The notes beneath the pieces were generated by a model, which saw only the letters and a list, made by a program, of their open reading frames with translations, ran no database searches and was not told where the DNA came from. The position numbers were made by a program, and so were the translations under genes. From the NCBI RefSeq assembly GCF_023702225.1, contig NZ_JAMQCO010000006.1, positions 172,120-236,119 of the forward strand: DNA of 64,000 nt. The letters run 5' to 3'. Source of the stretch: Aureimonas altamirensis (GTDB lineage Bacteria > Pseudomonadota > Alphaproteobacteria > Rhizobiales > Rhizobiaceae). This document shows, piece by piece, positions 28,201-36,416 of the stretch (the first letter of the stretch is position 1; each line of letters opens with the position of its first letter).

Positions 28201-28854
28201 GGGCGACAGATAGGCGTCGACGACCGTCGTGTCCCCGCGACCGACCAGCTTGATGAGCGGCGATACCTCGTGGCTCACCGAAACCTGCGAGAAGCCGAGG
28301 GACCGCACCAGTTCCGCCACGGCAATCTCATGCTGCGGATTCGTCCAGGCATGCATGAGCACGATGGCGACGGCGTCGAAGCCATCCGCGCGCGCAGCCT
28401 TGAGGGCAGGGCGAAGGCCATCCAGGTCGAGCGGGCGCTCCACCGAACCATCCGCCATCAATCGCTCCTGCACCTCCTCGACCCGCTCGTAGAGTTGTTC
28501 GGGCAGGATGATCTCCTTGGCGAAGATATCGGGCCGCGCCTGATAGGCGATCCGAAGCTGGTCCCGCAGCCCTTGCGTGATCAGCAGAAGCGTCCGCTCG
28601 CCCTTGCGCTCCAGAAGCGCATTGGTGGCCACCGTCGTTCCCATGCGCACCGTGCCGACCCGCCCAGCGGGGATGGGAGCGCCGGCCTCGACGCCGATCA
28701 ACCGGCGAATGCCCTCGATGGCGGCGTCCTCGTAGGCTTCCGGGTTTTCGGAAAGCAGCTTCATCGGATGCAGTTCACCGGATGGAGCGCGCCCGATGAC
28801 GTCGGTGAAGGTGCCCCCACGGTCGATCCAGAAATCCCACATGCGCTCAGCCAT
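25219..28854 (-). CDS. 5-oxoprolinase / N-methylhydantoinase, fused A and B subunits
   Basis: 1211 residues. Hydantoinase A part (about 1-690): [11 protein letters not shown] nucleotide loop, [27 protein letters not shown]. Hydantoinase B part (about 700-1210): [44 protein letters not shown]. The fusion and length match eukaryotic-type 5-oxoprolinase, which hydrolyses 5-oxoproline to glutamate with ATP. N-methylhydantoin or another cyclic amide cannot be excluded. GGTGGAG precedes ATG 28854. It is divergent from the TRAP genes, which might import the substrate. It ends 7 bases after the convergent glycosyltransferase stop. Confidence 0.9.
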   Translation of the reverse strand: MAERMWDFWIDRGGTFTDVIGRAPSGELHPMKLLSENPEAYEDAAIEGIRRLIGVEAGAPIPAGRVGTVRMGTTVATNALLERKGERTLLLITQGLRDQLRIAYQARPDIFAKEIILPEQLYERVEEVQERLMADGSVERPLDLDGLRPALKAARADGFDAVAIVLMHAWTNPQHEIAVAELVRSLGFSQVSVSHEVSPLIKLVGRGDTTVVDAYLSPILGRYVSRVARTLGATPAGDPGPTLQFMMSSGGLTAADRFRGKDAILSGPAGGVVGMVRTAGQAGFSRVIGFDMGGTSTDVAHSAGEYERAFDTEVAGVRIRAPMMRIHTVAAGGGSILHAEKGRFRVGPDSAGADPGPAAYRRGGPLTVTDANVMLGKLNPQYFPSIFGPAQDQPLDRETVARKFAEIAATAGEGRSAEEVAEGFLTIAVENMANAIKKISVQRGYDVTRYLLNSFGGAGGQHACLVADALGMEHILLHPLSGLLSAYGMGLATVTASRQQGLVRPFGADSRKAVSALTAELRAAVLGELAEQGVTHDATQTRTKLHLRYDGTDTTLDVPFDGDEDAARAKFEAMHKAQFGFISPGKPITVEAVEVEGWDRQPGDSVSEADADAERAAESDERVRFFSGGAWREAGVFRREGLAAGDAVRGPALIIEPNQTVVVEPGWTARLTAADHIVLKRHEKMVRAGAIGTEQADPILLEVFNNLFMAIAEQMGVALQNTAHSVNIKERLDFSCAVFDADGALVANAPHMPVHLGSMDRSVETVIRLNEGTIRPGDVYALNAPYNGGTHLPDITVVSPVFDEDGERIIFWVASRGHHADVGGTAPGSMTPLATTVDEEGVLIDNFRLVADGVFQEEALRRLLTEHPYPARNPAQNIADMKAQIAANERGAAELRRMVAEFGLPAVEAYMGHVQDNAAEEVARLIGRLDDCEYSYDTDTGQTIKVKITVDRASRTATVDFTGTSEAIANNFNAPEPVTRAAVLYCFRVMVEAPIPMNAGCLRPIRIVVPEGSMLKPAYPRAVVAGNVETSQHVTNAIFGALDAIANSQGTMNNLTFGNDEYQYYETICSGSPAGRTNDGRGFAGTSGVHVHMTNSRLTDPEILEMRYPVMLEQFGLRRGERGESAFDPGEGTTRTIRFLQRMDCAILSSHRSIAPRGIMGGAAGECGRTEVRRLDGSIEVLKACDQTVLEPGEAVTVVTPIAGGFGVRNR

Positions 28855-28889
28855 AGCCCAATCTCCACCTGCCGACATCACGTCGATAA

Positions 28890-28901
28890 TTTGTTGACAA
28901 A
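28890..28901. promoter_or_regulatory. Palindromic operator candidate between oxoprolinase and TRAP genes
   Basis: TTTGT-TG-ACAAA is a perfect 5-base inverted repeat set in an AT-rich island between two divergent starts. It contains a TTGACA hexamer on the plus strand. It resembles GntR-type TTGTNNACAA sites. A winged-helix regulator is encoded at the end of the TRAP operon, but the cognate factor is unknown. Confidence 0.45.
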
Positions 28902-28999
28902 ATGCAGACGTGTAAGTCAAGCTCTGTTTTTAAGCATGCACATTTGGTAATCGGCTTTGGATGCCGGATGCTCGAACCATCGGAAGAGGGAAGCAACGC

Positions 29000-29977
29000 A
29001 TGACCAATCTCATTCGTGTCGGCCTTGTCGGCGCCGCCTGCCTTACTGTCGGCATGGCCTCCGCACGGGCGGAAAACTGGGATATGCCGACGCCCTATGC
29101 AGACGGCATCTTCCATACGCAGAACATCGCGGAATTCGCGGCCGACGTCGGCGAGGCGACGGGCGGCGACGTGACGATCACGGTCCATTCGGCCAACTCG
29201 CTGTTCGGCCATGCGGAGATCCGCGATGCCGTGCGCGACGGATTGGTTCCGATCGGCGAGTTTCTCCTGTCGCGCCTGGCCAACGAGGATCCGATCTTCG
29301 CGCTGGACTCGATTCCCTTCCTCGCCTCGTCCTATGAAGAGTCCGAGGCGCTGTGGGCAGCATCGCGCGAGGCCGTGTCGGCCAAGCTGGCCGAGCAGGG
29401 GCTGACGTTGCTCTACGCCGTACCCTGGCCCGGCCAGAGCTTGTATCTCAAGCAGGAGATCACCGATCCGGCGCAGCTTCAGGGCCTCAACTTCCGCGCC
29501 TACAACGTCGCCACGGAACGCCTGGCCACCCTTGTCGGCGCAACGCCGACGCAGGTGGAGGAAACCGACGTGCCGACGGCCTTCTCGACCGGCCGCGTCG
29601 AGGCGATGATCACCTCGCCTTCAACCGGCGCGAACGCCAAGGCATGGGATTTCGTCAGCAACTACATCGACGTGCAGGCATGGCTTCCGAAGAATGTCGT
29701 CGTGGTCAATACGGACATGTTCGACGCCCTGAGCGATGAAGACCGCAACGCCGTTCTCGAGGCGGCCGCCGCGGCCGAAACGCGCGGCTGGGAGATGTCG
29801 CGGGCCGAGACCGACGAAAAGATCGCCGAGCTCGAAGCCGGCGGCATGGTCGTGTCGAAGCCGTCGGAGGCATTGGCGGCCAAGCTCCAGGAGGTCGGCG
29901 CCACGATGACCGCCGAGTGGGAGCAGCAGGCGGGTGACGAAGGCCGCGCCGTGGTCGAGGCATATCGCAACCGTTGA
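29000..29977 (+). CDS. TRAP transporter substrate-binding protein (DctP family)
   Basis: 325 residues. A signal peptide (LIRVGLVGAACLTVGMASARA) precedes the mature ENWDMPTPYADG. The ligand-pocket region GLNFRAYNVATERL with its Arg and the C-terminal AETDEKIAELEAGGM helix are typical of DctP, whose Arg usually pairs with a carboxylate ligand. An organic acid such as 5-oxoproline would fit the divergent oxoprolinase but is not proven. GAGGGAAG precedes ATG 29000. It is the first gene of a three-gene transporter operon. Confidence 0.92.
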   Translation: MTNLIRVGLVGAACLTVGMASARAENWDMPTPYADGIFHTQNIAEFAADVGEATGGDVTITVHSANSLFGHAEIRDAVRDGLVPIGEFLLSRLANEDPIFALDSIPFLASSYEESEALWAASREAVSAKLAEQGLTLLYAVPWPGQSLYLKQEITDPAQLQGLNFRAYNVATERLATLVGATPTQVEETDVPTAFSTGRVEAMITSPSTGANAKAWDFVSNYIDVQAWLPKNVVVVNTDMFDALSDEDRNAVLEAAAAAETRGWEMSRAETDEKIAELEAGGMVVSKPSEALAAKLQEVGATMTAEWEQQAGDEGRAVVEAYRNR

Positions 29978-30039
29978 TCCAGTGTGCGGGCGGCTTGCCG
30001 GCCGCCCGACCCCCGTCCGCTGCCGGAGACGATATCCAC

Positions 30040-30600
30040 ATGCGCAAGGCTCTCGACGCCCTCTACGGCGTCTCTCTTATCGGCGCCTGTCTTTCGATGG
30101 TGCTGATAGCGGCTCTCGTCTCCGTCCAGATCCTGGGGCGGGTGGCCGACAGGGTCGCCGTCCTGTTCGGGGGTGCGCGATACGGGTTCGCGATCCCTTC
30201 GCTGGCCGAAATCGGCGGGTTCCTCTTCGTGGCTTCCGCATTCCTGGCGCTGCCCGCCGCGCTGCGCTCGGCGGGGCATGTTCGCGTCACGCTGGCGTTG
30301 CGGCTGTTCGGCGACAGGGGGGACAGGATCATGTCCATCCTCGTTCTCGGCGTCGGCCTCTGCCTCGCCGCTTTCGCGGCCTGGGCCATCGGTGTCCAGA
30401 CCTTCGCTTCCTTCGAGCGCGGATCGGTATCCTATGGCCTCGTGCCGATCGCCTTGTGGATTCCGCAGGCCGTGATGACCCTGGGCCTGACCATCTTCGT
30501 CATCGCCCTTCTGGACGAACTGGTTACGGCACTTTCCGGCCGGGAGCCGGCCTTTCGCAAGGTCGAGAAGGAACGCGAGACCGGCGAGGGGGCACATTGA
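30040..30600 (+). CDS. TRAP transporter small permease (DctQ family)
   Basis: 186 residues, four spans as expected, with the LAEIGGFLFVASAFLALP loop of the family. It forms the small membrane subunit with DctM. ATG 30040 is chosen for length and position of the first span; GGAG lies 11 bases upstream. An earlier TTG at 29974 overlapping the dctP stop would add 22 residues. The stop overlaps the dctM start by one base (TGATG). Confidence 0.88.
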   Translation: MRKALDALYGVSLIGACLSMVLIAALVSVQILGRVADRVAVLFGGARYGFAIPSLAEIGGFLFVASAFLALPAALRSAGHVRVTLALRLFGDRGDRIMSILVLGVGLCLAAFAAWAIGVQTFASFERGSVSYGLVPIALWIPQAVMTLGLTIFVIALLDELVTALSGREPAFRKVEKERETGEGAH

Positions 30601-31904
30601 TGGATATCGGGCTCCTTTCCCTCGTTCTCGTCGTCGTCCTGTTCGGCCTGCTCCTCTGCGGGCTCTGGGTCGGCTTCGCACTTATGGCGGTTGGTCTCGT
30701 CGCCATGGAAATCGCGTCGTCCGCACCGGTCGCCTCGGTCTTCGCGCGGCGTGTCTGGGGCGCCATGAATTCATGGGATCTGACGGCGTTGCCGATGTTC
30801 ATCTGGATGGGAGAAATCCTGTTCAGGTCGCGGCTGTCGTCCAACCTCTTCGGTGGTTTGGCGCCCTTCACGCGGCGGCTGCCGGGCGGCCTCCTGCACG
30901 TCAACGTCCTCGGCTGCGCGCTTTTCGCCTGCGTTTCCGGCTCTTCCGCGGCCACGACCGCAACCGTCGGGCGCATGTCGCTGCCCGAGCTGAAAAGCCG
31001 CGGCTACGATAATTCGCTTGCCATCGGCACGCTTGCAGGGTCGGGCACGTTCGGCTTCCTGATCCCGCCGTCGATCATCATGATCGTCTATGGCGCGGCG
31101 ACGGAACAAAGCATCGCCCGCCTGTTCCTGGCCGGCATCGGCCCGGCCGTCCTGCTGGCCATCCTGTTTTCCGGCTTCGTGATGATCTGGGCGAGCCTCA
31201 ACCGCGACAAGTTGCCGCCGCCGGAGCCGGCGCCGAGCTGGGCCGAGCGGGGGCGGGCGCTGGCCATGCTGCTGCCGACGGTGCTGCTGATCGCAGCGGT
31301 GATCGGCTCCATCTATGCCGGCCTTGCTTCGCCCACGGAGGCGGCCGTGATCGGCGTGGTCGGATCGCTCCTCATTGCCGGTCTTTCGGGCGGTCTCGAC
31401 AAGGACAGCTTCGTCTCCGCACTGCGCGGGGCGGCGATCACCAGTTGCATGATCGCCTTCATCCTGGCTGGCGCATCCTTTCTGACCATCGCGATGGGCT
31501 TCACCGGAATTCCGCGCAGCCTTGCCAGCATGATCGGCGAGATGGGCCTGTCGCCCTACGCGCTGCTCGCCGTGCTGCTGGTGTTCTTCATCATCATCGG
31601 CTGCTTTCTGGACGGCATCTCCATCGTGGTCCTGACGACGTCGGTCATCCTGCCCATGGTTCTTGCCGCGGGAATAGACCCCATCTGGTTCGGCATCTTT
31701 CTGGTCTTGGTGGTGGAGATGAGCCAGATAACGCCGCCGGTCGGGTTCAATCTCTTCGTCATACAGTCCATCACCGGGCAGAACATCTTCCGCATCGCGC
31801 TCTATGCGCTGCCTTTCTTCCTCCTCCTGGTGCTGGCGACCGCCATCATCACGGTCTTTCCGGGAATTGCGTTATGGCTTCCGGGCACGATGATGAGCAA
31901 TTGA
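30600..31904 (+). CDS. TRAP transporter large permease (DctM family)
   Basis: 434 residues, about twelve spans. Family features include GCALFACVSGSSAATTATVG, AGSGTFGFLIPPS and the C-terminal EMSQITPPVGFNLFVIQ. It carries out sodium-coupled uptake of the DctP ligand. The ATG shares a base with the DctQ stop. Its last 31 bases overlap the start of the winged-helix regulator gene. Confidence 0.93.
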   Translation: MDIGLLSLVLVVVLFGLLLCGLWVGFALMAVGLVAMEIASSAPVASVFARRVWGAMNSWDLTALPMFIWMGEILFRSRLSSNLFGGLAPFTRRLPGGLLHVNVLGCALFACVSGSSAATTATVGRMSLPELKSRGYDNSLAIGTLAGSGTFGFLIPPSIIMIVYGAATEQSIARLFLAGIGPAVLLAILFSGFVMIWASLNRDKLPPPEPAPSWAERGRALAMLLPTVLLIAAVIGSIYAGLASPTEAAVIGVVGSLLIAGLSGGLDKDSFVSALRGAAITSCMIAFILAGASFLTIAMGFTGIPRSLASMIGEMGLSPYALLAVLLVFFIIIGCFLDGISIVVLTTSVILPMVLAAGIDPIWFGIFLVLVVEMSQITPPVGFNLFVIQSITGQNIFRIALYALPFFLLLVLATAIITVFPGIALWLPGTMMSN

Positions 31905-32419
31905 CGGCGGCGCCCGGCATCGGACCGGTCGTTTCGTCGGCACACCTGGCCGATTCTGGCTTGCCGGCGCTGTCGGAAGTCGAGTTCGCGCTGACCATGT
32001 CCAACCACGCTTTCCAACGCTGGATCGTCCGTTGCACGGCGGCCGCCGGGGGCCCGACCATGTCGCCCATGGAGGTGCTGATCGTGCATCTCGTGCATCA
32101 TCGCGCCCGGCCCAAGACGTTGGCCGATATCTGCCTCGTCCTCAATATCGAGGACACGCACGTTGCCAGCTATGCGATCAAGAAGCTCGTGGCGCACGGC
32201 CTGGTCAAGGCAGGCCGCGAGGGCAAGGAAAAGACGGTCGCGATCACCCGGGAGGGCGCGGCCCTGTGCCGTCGCTACCGCGAGGTGCGCGAGGCGCTTC
32301 TCGTCCAGACGGCGCGCCAGCTCGGCTTCGAGGCGGGCGAGTTGTCACGCGTGGCGGCGCTGATGCGGGCGCTGTCCGGCGCCTACGACCAGGCGTCGCG
32401 CGCTGCGGCGTCCCTGTAG
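31874..32419 (+). CDS. MarR-like winged-helix transcriptional regulator
   Basis: 181 residues. A winged helix runs from about residue 55 to 135 (LADICLVLNIEDTHVASYAIKKLVAHGLVKAGREGKEKTV region; recognition helix about THVASYAIKKL). The start inside dctM at 31874 gives 31 bases of overlap and links its expression to the transporter. It probably senses the TRAP substrate and controls the divergent oxoprolinase/TRAP promoters. A later start is possible because the first 40 residues are poorly conserved in character. Confidence 0.75.
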   Translation: MASGHDDEQLTAAPGIGPVVSSAHLADSGLPALSEVEFALTMSNHAFQRWIVRCTAAAGGPTMSPMEVLIVHLVHHRARPKTLADICLVLNIEDTHVASYAIKKLVAHGLVKAGREGKEKTVAITREGAALCRRYREVREALLVQTARQLGFEAGELSRVAALMRALSGAYDQASRAAASL

Positions 32420-32422
32420 CGC

Positions 32423-33379
32423 GTGCGTTTCGCGTCCTTCCTGGCGCGCAACGCGCGCCTTGTCCTCGCTGCCGGCCTCCTCGTGGGCATCCTGGCGCCC
32501 GACCTGGCGGAACTGTTGCGCCCGGCGGTCGGCCCGACCGTCATCCTGCTCCTGTTCATCGCCGTGCTTCGCATGGGTCCGCAAGGCGTCTCGGCGGGCC
32601 TGCGCGGGCTGCCCAACGCGGTGGGCCGAACCCTCAGGCTTCAGCTTGCCGTCCCGGTGGCGCTCGCCGCAATGCTTGCCGCCGCCGGCGTGCTGGCCCA
32701 CCCGATCGCGATGGGATGCGTCCTTGCGCTCGCCGCGCCCCCGATCACCGGCAGCGCCAACATAACGCTCATGGTCGGCGGAGAGCCGGGGCCGGCGTTA
32801 CGGCAACTGGTGGTAGGCACCGTGCTGCTGCCGCTGACGATCGTTCCGGTTTTCCTGATGGTGCCGGCCTTCGGCTCTCCGCAGGCTGTTATGCGCTCGG
32901 CCATGGAACTGCTGGCGCTGATCGCGCTGGCCGGTGCGGCAGCGCTGGCGCTGCGACACTTCAGGCTGGTGAGGGGGACGCCGCGGGCGCTTCTGGTGAT
33001 GGATGCTTCCGCGGCCTTCCTTCTGGGTGCGGTCGTGGTGGGACTGATGTCGGCGATCGGCCCCGCATTGCTGGGCCGACCCTCCGTCTTTGCGGCAACG
33101 CTTGGCGCGGCCTTCATCGTCGGCTTTGCGCCCCAGCTTGCCGCCAGCTGGTTGGCGAGCCGCAGCGATCCGGATGCGGCAACGGCCATCGGCATCACGG
33201 CGGGCAACCGCAACATGGCGCTTTTCCTCAGCGTCCTGCCGGCCGCGACGGTGGACGATGTCCTGCTGTTCGTCGGCTGCTTCCAGATCCCGATGTATCT
33301 GACGCCGTTCCTGCTGGCGCGATGGTACGGCCGGATCAACCCGACGGTTGGTCCAGGTCGAGGTGCAGGAACCGGCTGA
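32423..33379 (+). CDS. Multi-span transporter, probably BASS/SBF-like
   Basis: 318 residues with about nine or ten spans. The segment LALAAPPITGSANITLMVGGEP and the later GITAGNRNMALFLSVLP resemble the two crossing-helix motifs of the bile acid/sodium symporter superfamily. The GTG start follows the regulator stop by 3 bases, so it belongs to the same transcription unit. Substrate unknown; it could be an exporter for a product of the oxoprolinase/TRAP system. Its 3' end overlaps the convergent acetyltransferase gene by 44 bases. Confidence 0.65.
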   Translation: MRFASFLARNARLVLAAGLLVGILAPDLAELLRPAVGPTVILLLFIAVLRMGPQGVSAGLRGLPNAVGRTLRLQLAVPVALAAMLAAAGVLAHPIAMGCVLALAAPPITGSANITLMVGGEPGPALRQLVVGTVLLPLTIVPVFLMVPAFGSPQAVMRSAMELLALIALAGAAALALRHFRLVRGTPRALLVMDASAAFLLGAVVVGLMSAIGPALLGRPSVFAATLGAAFIVGFAPQLAASWLASRSDPDAATAIGITAGNRNMALFLSVLPAATVDDVLLFVGCFQIPMYLTPFLLARWYGRINPTVGPGRGAGTG

Positions 33380-33809
33380 AGTCGTTTTCCGCGTATGCGC
33401 CGAAGGGGCCGCCATCGCTGAAGCCGCGCCGGCGATAAAGGGCGATGGCAGGCTCGAATGCGTCGCCCATGCCGGTTTCGAGGCTCAATCGACGTATGCC
33501 TTTGGCCCGAGCCGTCCGGATGATCGTATCCAGGATCGCGGCGGCGGCGCCCATCCGCAGAAAGTCCGGGTGCGTGCGCATCGACTTGACCTCGGCGGTG
33601 TCGCCGCCGAGCAGTTTCAAGGCACCGATGGCGGCTACACGATCTCCGGACCATGCCGTCCAGACGGTGACGTCCGGGGATTGCAGGCCCGACAGATCCA
33701 GCGCGAAGACGGCGTCCGGCGGAGAGCTGGCATGCATTCCGGCGAGATGCAGGGCAAGGAGGCTGCGGGTTTGCTCACCCGTAAGGTCGTCGATCCTGAT
33801 GTCGAGCAT
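33336..33809 (-). CDS. GNAT-family N-acetyltransferase (YsnE-like)
   Basis: 157 residues of a single GNAT domain. The acetyl-CoA loop is LRMGAAAAILDTIIRTA, preceded by the AEVKSMRTHPDFL strand and followed by LSLETGMGDAFEPAIALYRRRGF. These features match the YsnE-like group. The acceptor is unknown. Its start lies in a 204-base intergenic region; its end overlaps the transporter gene on the other strand. Confidence 0.85.
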   Translation of the reverse strand: MLDIRIDDLTGEQTRSLLALHLAGMHASSPPDAVFALDLSGLQSPDVTVWTAWSGDRVAAIGALKLLGGDTAEVKSMRTHPDFLRMGAAAAILDTIIRTARAKGIRRLSLETGMGDAFEPAIALYRRRGFSDGGPFGAYAENDFSRFLHLDLDQPSG

Positions 33810-34013
33810 GGCGGGCCGGTCCGAGGCGAGGAGGATAGGTCAGGCGGCAACTCGCACGAAACGACACCCCGTGGCAACGCCGCTGATCATAAATGGCATA
33901 AGATAGATTATGGAACCTAAACACCATCGTGTCCTCATGGACGCCTGTTTCACCTCGGCACTGGACAACACATCCGGCAGTAGCAACAATATGACAGTTT
34001 TACGACAATTCGG

Positions 34014-34697
34014 ATGGAGTGTGACGGCTTGGGAATCTGGATCCTGTTCCTGCTCGTATGGACGTCCCTCCTGTTCGCGCTGGGGCTGCAGTGGCCCCGT
34101 CTCACCATGGAAGACGGCGTCGTCGAATCGATCAGCGCTGCGCTCTTCGCCATCGCATCCGCAGTGGCCCTGGTACGGTCGATGACGTCGCGGACCATCA
34201 AGCTTCAGGACAGGATCCTGCTGGCGCTCCTGGTGCCGTTCTGCGCCTTGCTCGCGTTGAGCGAAATCAGCTTCGGCGCAAGGGTCGGTCTGGTTTCCCC
34301 GCCGGATATGTATGGTGGTGGCGAGTTCGACGGCGGCCATGATGTGATCATCCTGACGCTCCGGTTGTTGAGAGACAATCCGACCTGGGCGGCGCTTGCC
34401 GCGACGGCCCTGTTGTTCTGCCTGATCGCCTTTGTAATCCTTGGTTGGCGTTACCGTAAGGAAGCGGCCTTGTTTGTCCGGTCCAACACGACCGAGATCA
34501 ACATGCGCTTCGCCTTGGCTTTCGGAGTTCTGGTCGTTGCCGTCGGTCTGGACCTCGTGCCTTCCTTCAAGGCGGGCATCCTCGAGGAAATGCTTGAACT
34601 GACCGTGGGCTTGTTGCTCGTTTCGGCGGTCACCTTTCGTCCGCGAGCCGCCTTGGCGGGCCTTCGCTTGAGGTCCGGCGACGGGTTCAAGAATTAG
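34014..34697 (+). CDS. Conserved-type integral membrane protein of unknown function
   Basis: 227 residues, about six hydrophobic segments (near 7-25, 38-55, 66-85, 120-140, 160-180, 188-205). A short polar motif LALSEISFGARVG between spans three and four recalls the EISWGQ motif of some uncharacterised bacterial membrane proteins. I do not recognise the family. No ribosome-binding site precedes ATG 34014; a TTG at 34029, 9 bases after GGAG, is an alternative start. It lies 172 bases before the selenate-type ABC operon on the same strand. Confidence 0.6.
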   Translation: MECDGLGIWILFLLVWTSLLFALGLQWPRLTMEDGVVESISAALFAIASAVALVRSMTSRTIKLQDRILLALLVPFCALLALSEISFGARVGLVSPPDMYGGGEFDGGHDVIILTLRLLRDNPTWAALAATALLFCLIAFVILGWRYRKEAALFVRSNTTEINMRFALAFGVLVVAVGLDLVPSFKAGILEEMLELTVGLLLVSAVTFRPRAALAGLRLRSGDGFKN

Positions 34698-34869
34698 AAA
34701 GCCGAGAGCGTATCGGCGCCTTGAACATTGGCCGGGCGGCGGATAGCCTTGGTTTCAGCAGCCGGATTCGATTGCCGATGCGCCGTGCGCGCTCACGCCC
34801 ACCAGGCGTTCCGCAATCGCCTTCTTCTTGTCCGGGCGCAGCCTGCCAACTCCGCTCGGAGACGACCTT

Positions 34870-35748
34870 ATGCTTCGCCCGATTTTCGGCAGCGCTGCCG
34901 CTGTGCTTTGCCTCGTCCTGACCGGCGGTTCGCCGGCCGCCGCGCAGACCGCGCCGACGCTCTATTTCTCCGCCATTCCCGACGATGACGAGACGCGCCT
35001 GACGGAGCGCTTCGGCAAGGTCGCCGATTACCTGTCGGAAGCGCTCGGCGTTCCGGTGCAGTACATTCCCGTCAAGAGCTATGCCGCCTCGGTCACGGCC
35101 TTCCGCAACGACCAGATCCAGCTGGCCTGGTTCGGCGGATTGTCCGGCGTACAGGCCCGGCTGGCGGTGCCCGGCTCCCGGGCGCTGGCCCAGGGCGACG
35201 AGGACATGAAGTTCGTGTCCTATTTCATCGCCAACGAAAGCACCGGGCTGGAGCGGTCGGACGCGTTTCCGCTCGGCGCGAAGGGCATGAGCTTCACCTT
35301 CGGCGCACAGACGTCCACCTCCGGCCGCTTGTTTCCCGAGTTCTACATCCACCGGGAGACCGGTTCCGCGCCCGACGAATTCTTCTCCCGCGTCGGCTTT
35401 TCCGGCGATCACGGACAGACTCTCCGGCTCGTTTCAACGGGTGCGTTCGATGTCGGAGCGCTGAATTATACCGTCTACGACACGGCAGTCGCCGAGAATG
35501 CGCCCGAGGTGGCCGGAACCCGCATCATCTGGCAGACGCCGCCTTACCCGGATTACAACTGGACGATCCGTGGCGATGTCGACGAACGCTATGGCGAAGG
35601 CTTTTCTGACAAGGTCAAGGCCGCGTTGATCGGCATGGACGATCCGGAGTTGCTGGCCTCGTTTCCGCGGGCCGCCTTCGTCGAAACGTCCAACGAAGCC
35701 TATGCGCCCATCGAGGAAACGGCCCGCGCCCTCGGCCTTCTCGACTGA
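34870..35748 (+). CDS. PhnD-like ABC substrate-binding protein, putative selenate type
   Basis: 292 residues with a signal peptide ending AAAQ (about residue 24). The mature start LYFSAIPDDDETRL, then VPVKSYAASVTAFRNDQIQLAWFGG and FGAQTSTSGRLFPEF, are the hallmarks of the PhnD-superfamily group annotated as putative selenate binding proteins. The anion specificity is inferred by family only. It differs clearly from the PhnD at 9.2-10.2 kb. GGAG precedes ATG 34870. It heads a three-gene ABC operon. Confidence 0.8.
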   Translation: MLRPIFGSAAAVLCLVLTGGSPAAAQTAPTLYFSAIPDDDETRLTERFGKVADYLSEALGVPVQYIPVKSYAASVTAFRNDQIQLAWFGGLSGVQARLAVPGSRALAQGDEDMKFVSYFIANESTGLERSDAFPLGAKGMSFTFGAQTSTSGRLFPEFYIHRETGSAPDEFFSRVGFSGDHGQTLRLVSTGAFDVGALNYTVYDTAVAENAPEVAGTRIIWQTPPYPDYNWTIRGDVDERYGEGFSDKVKAALIGMDDPELLASFPRAAFVETSNEAYAPIEETARALGLLD

Positions 35749-35756
35749 CGTCGCCC

Positions 35757-36416
35757 GTGCTGCGCCTCAAGGACGAGACATTCGGCTATGGCGGTACGAC
35801 CGTCCTGTCCGGGGTCGACTTCACCCTGTCGCCCGGTGAGCGCGTCGTGCTTCTGGGGCGCAGCGGCGCGGGAAAAAGCACGCTTCTCAACGCTGTCCAT
35901 GCAAGGCTCGTCCAACGATTTCCGGAGGTTGCCCTGGTGCCCCAGGAGCATGGGCTGGTGCCGCAATTGTCGGTCTTCCACAATGTCTACATGGGCCGGC
36001 TGGATCGGCACGGCGCGCTCTACAACCTGGCAAACCTGGCAATGCCCTTCGCGCGGGAGCGGCGGGCAATGGCCGAAATTCTGGAAACCGTCGGGCTTGC
36101 AGGGTTAGAGGGCAAGGCCGTCGCAAGCCTGTCCGGGGGGCAGAAGCAGCGCACGGCCCTGGCGCGGGCCATGCACCGCGGCGGGCCCATCCTGATCGGC
36201 GACGAACCGGTTTCGGCCGTGGACGAACGCCATGCCGAGGCGCTGGTGGCCACGCTGTGCAGCCGGTTCGATACGATGTTGCTGGCGCTGCACGATGTTG
36301 CCCTGGCGCGCGGCTTCGCCAGCCGCCTCGTCGGGATCCGTGGCGGGCGGATATTGTTCGACGGGCCGGCCGCCGAAATCACGGACGAGGCCATCCATGA
36401 CCTCTATCGCGCCTGA
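35757..36416 (+). CDS. ABC transporter ATP-binding protein (PhnC-like, putative selenate uptake)
   Basis: 219 residues, a compact NBD with Walker A GRSGAGKST, signature LSGGQKQRTALARA, Walker B ILIGDEP and switch His in LLALHDVAL. It is shorter than PhnC and lacks a C-terminal tail. The GTG start lies 8 bases after the binding-protein stop. The 3' end overlaps the permease start by 20 bases, indicating coupling. Confidence 0.85.
   Translation: MLRLKDETFGYGGTTVLSGVDFTLSPGERVVLLGRSGAGKSTLLNAVHARLVQRFPEVALVPQEHGLVPQLSVFHNVYMGRLDRHGALYNLANLAMPFARERRAMAEILETVGLAGLEGKAVASLSGGQKQRTALARAMHRGGPILIGDEPVSAVDERHAEALVATLCSRFDTMLLALHDVALARGFASRLVGIRGGRILFDGPAAEITDEAIHDLYRA

Noticed and set aside
25402-28950. 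A very long open frame (about 1180 codons) on the plus strand opposite the oxoprolinase
   Set aside because: It is antisense to a gene with strong family motifs. Such frames arise from high GC content at the third codon position, and its translation has no recognisable domain.
33910-34185. A 91-codon plus-strand frame beginning in the gap before the membrane protein
   Set aside because: Cys/Ser-rich translation, no ribosome-binding site, and it largely overlaps the better-supported membrane protein frame.
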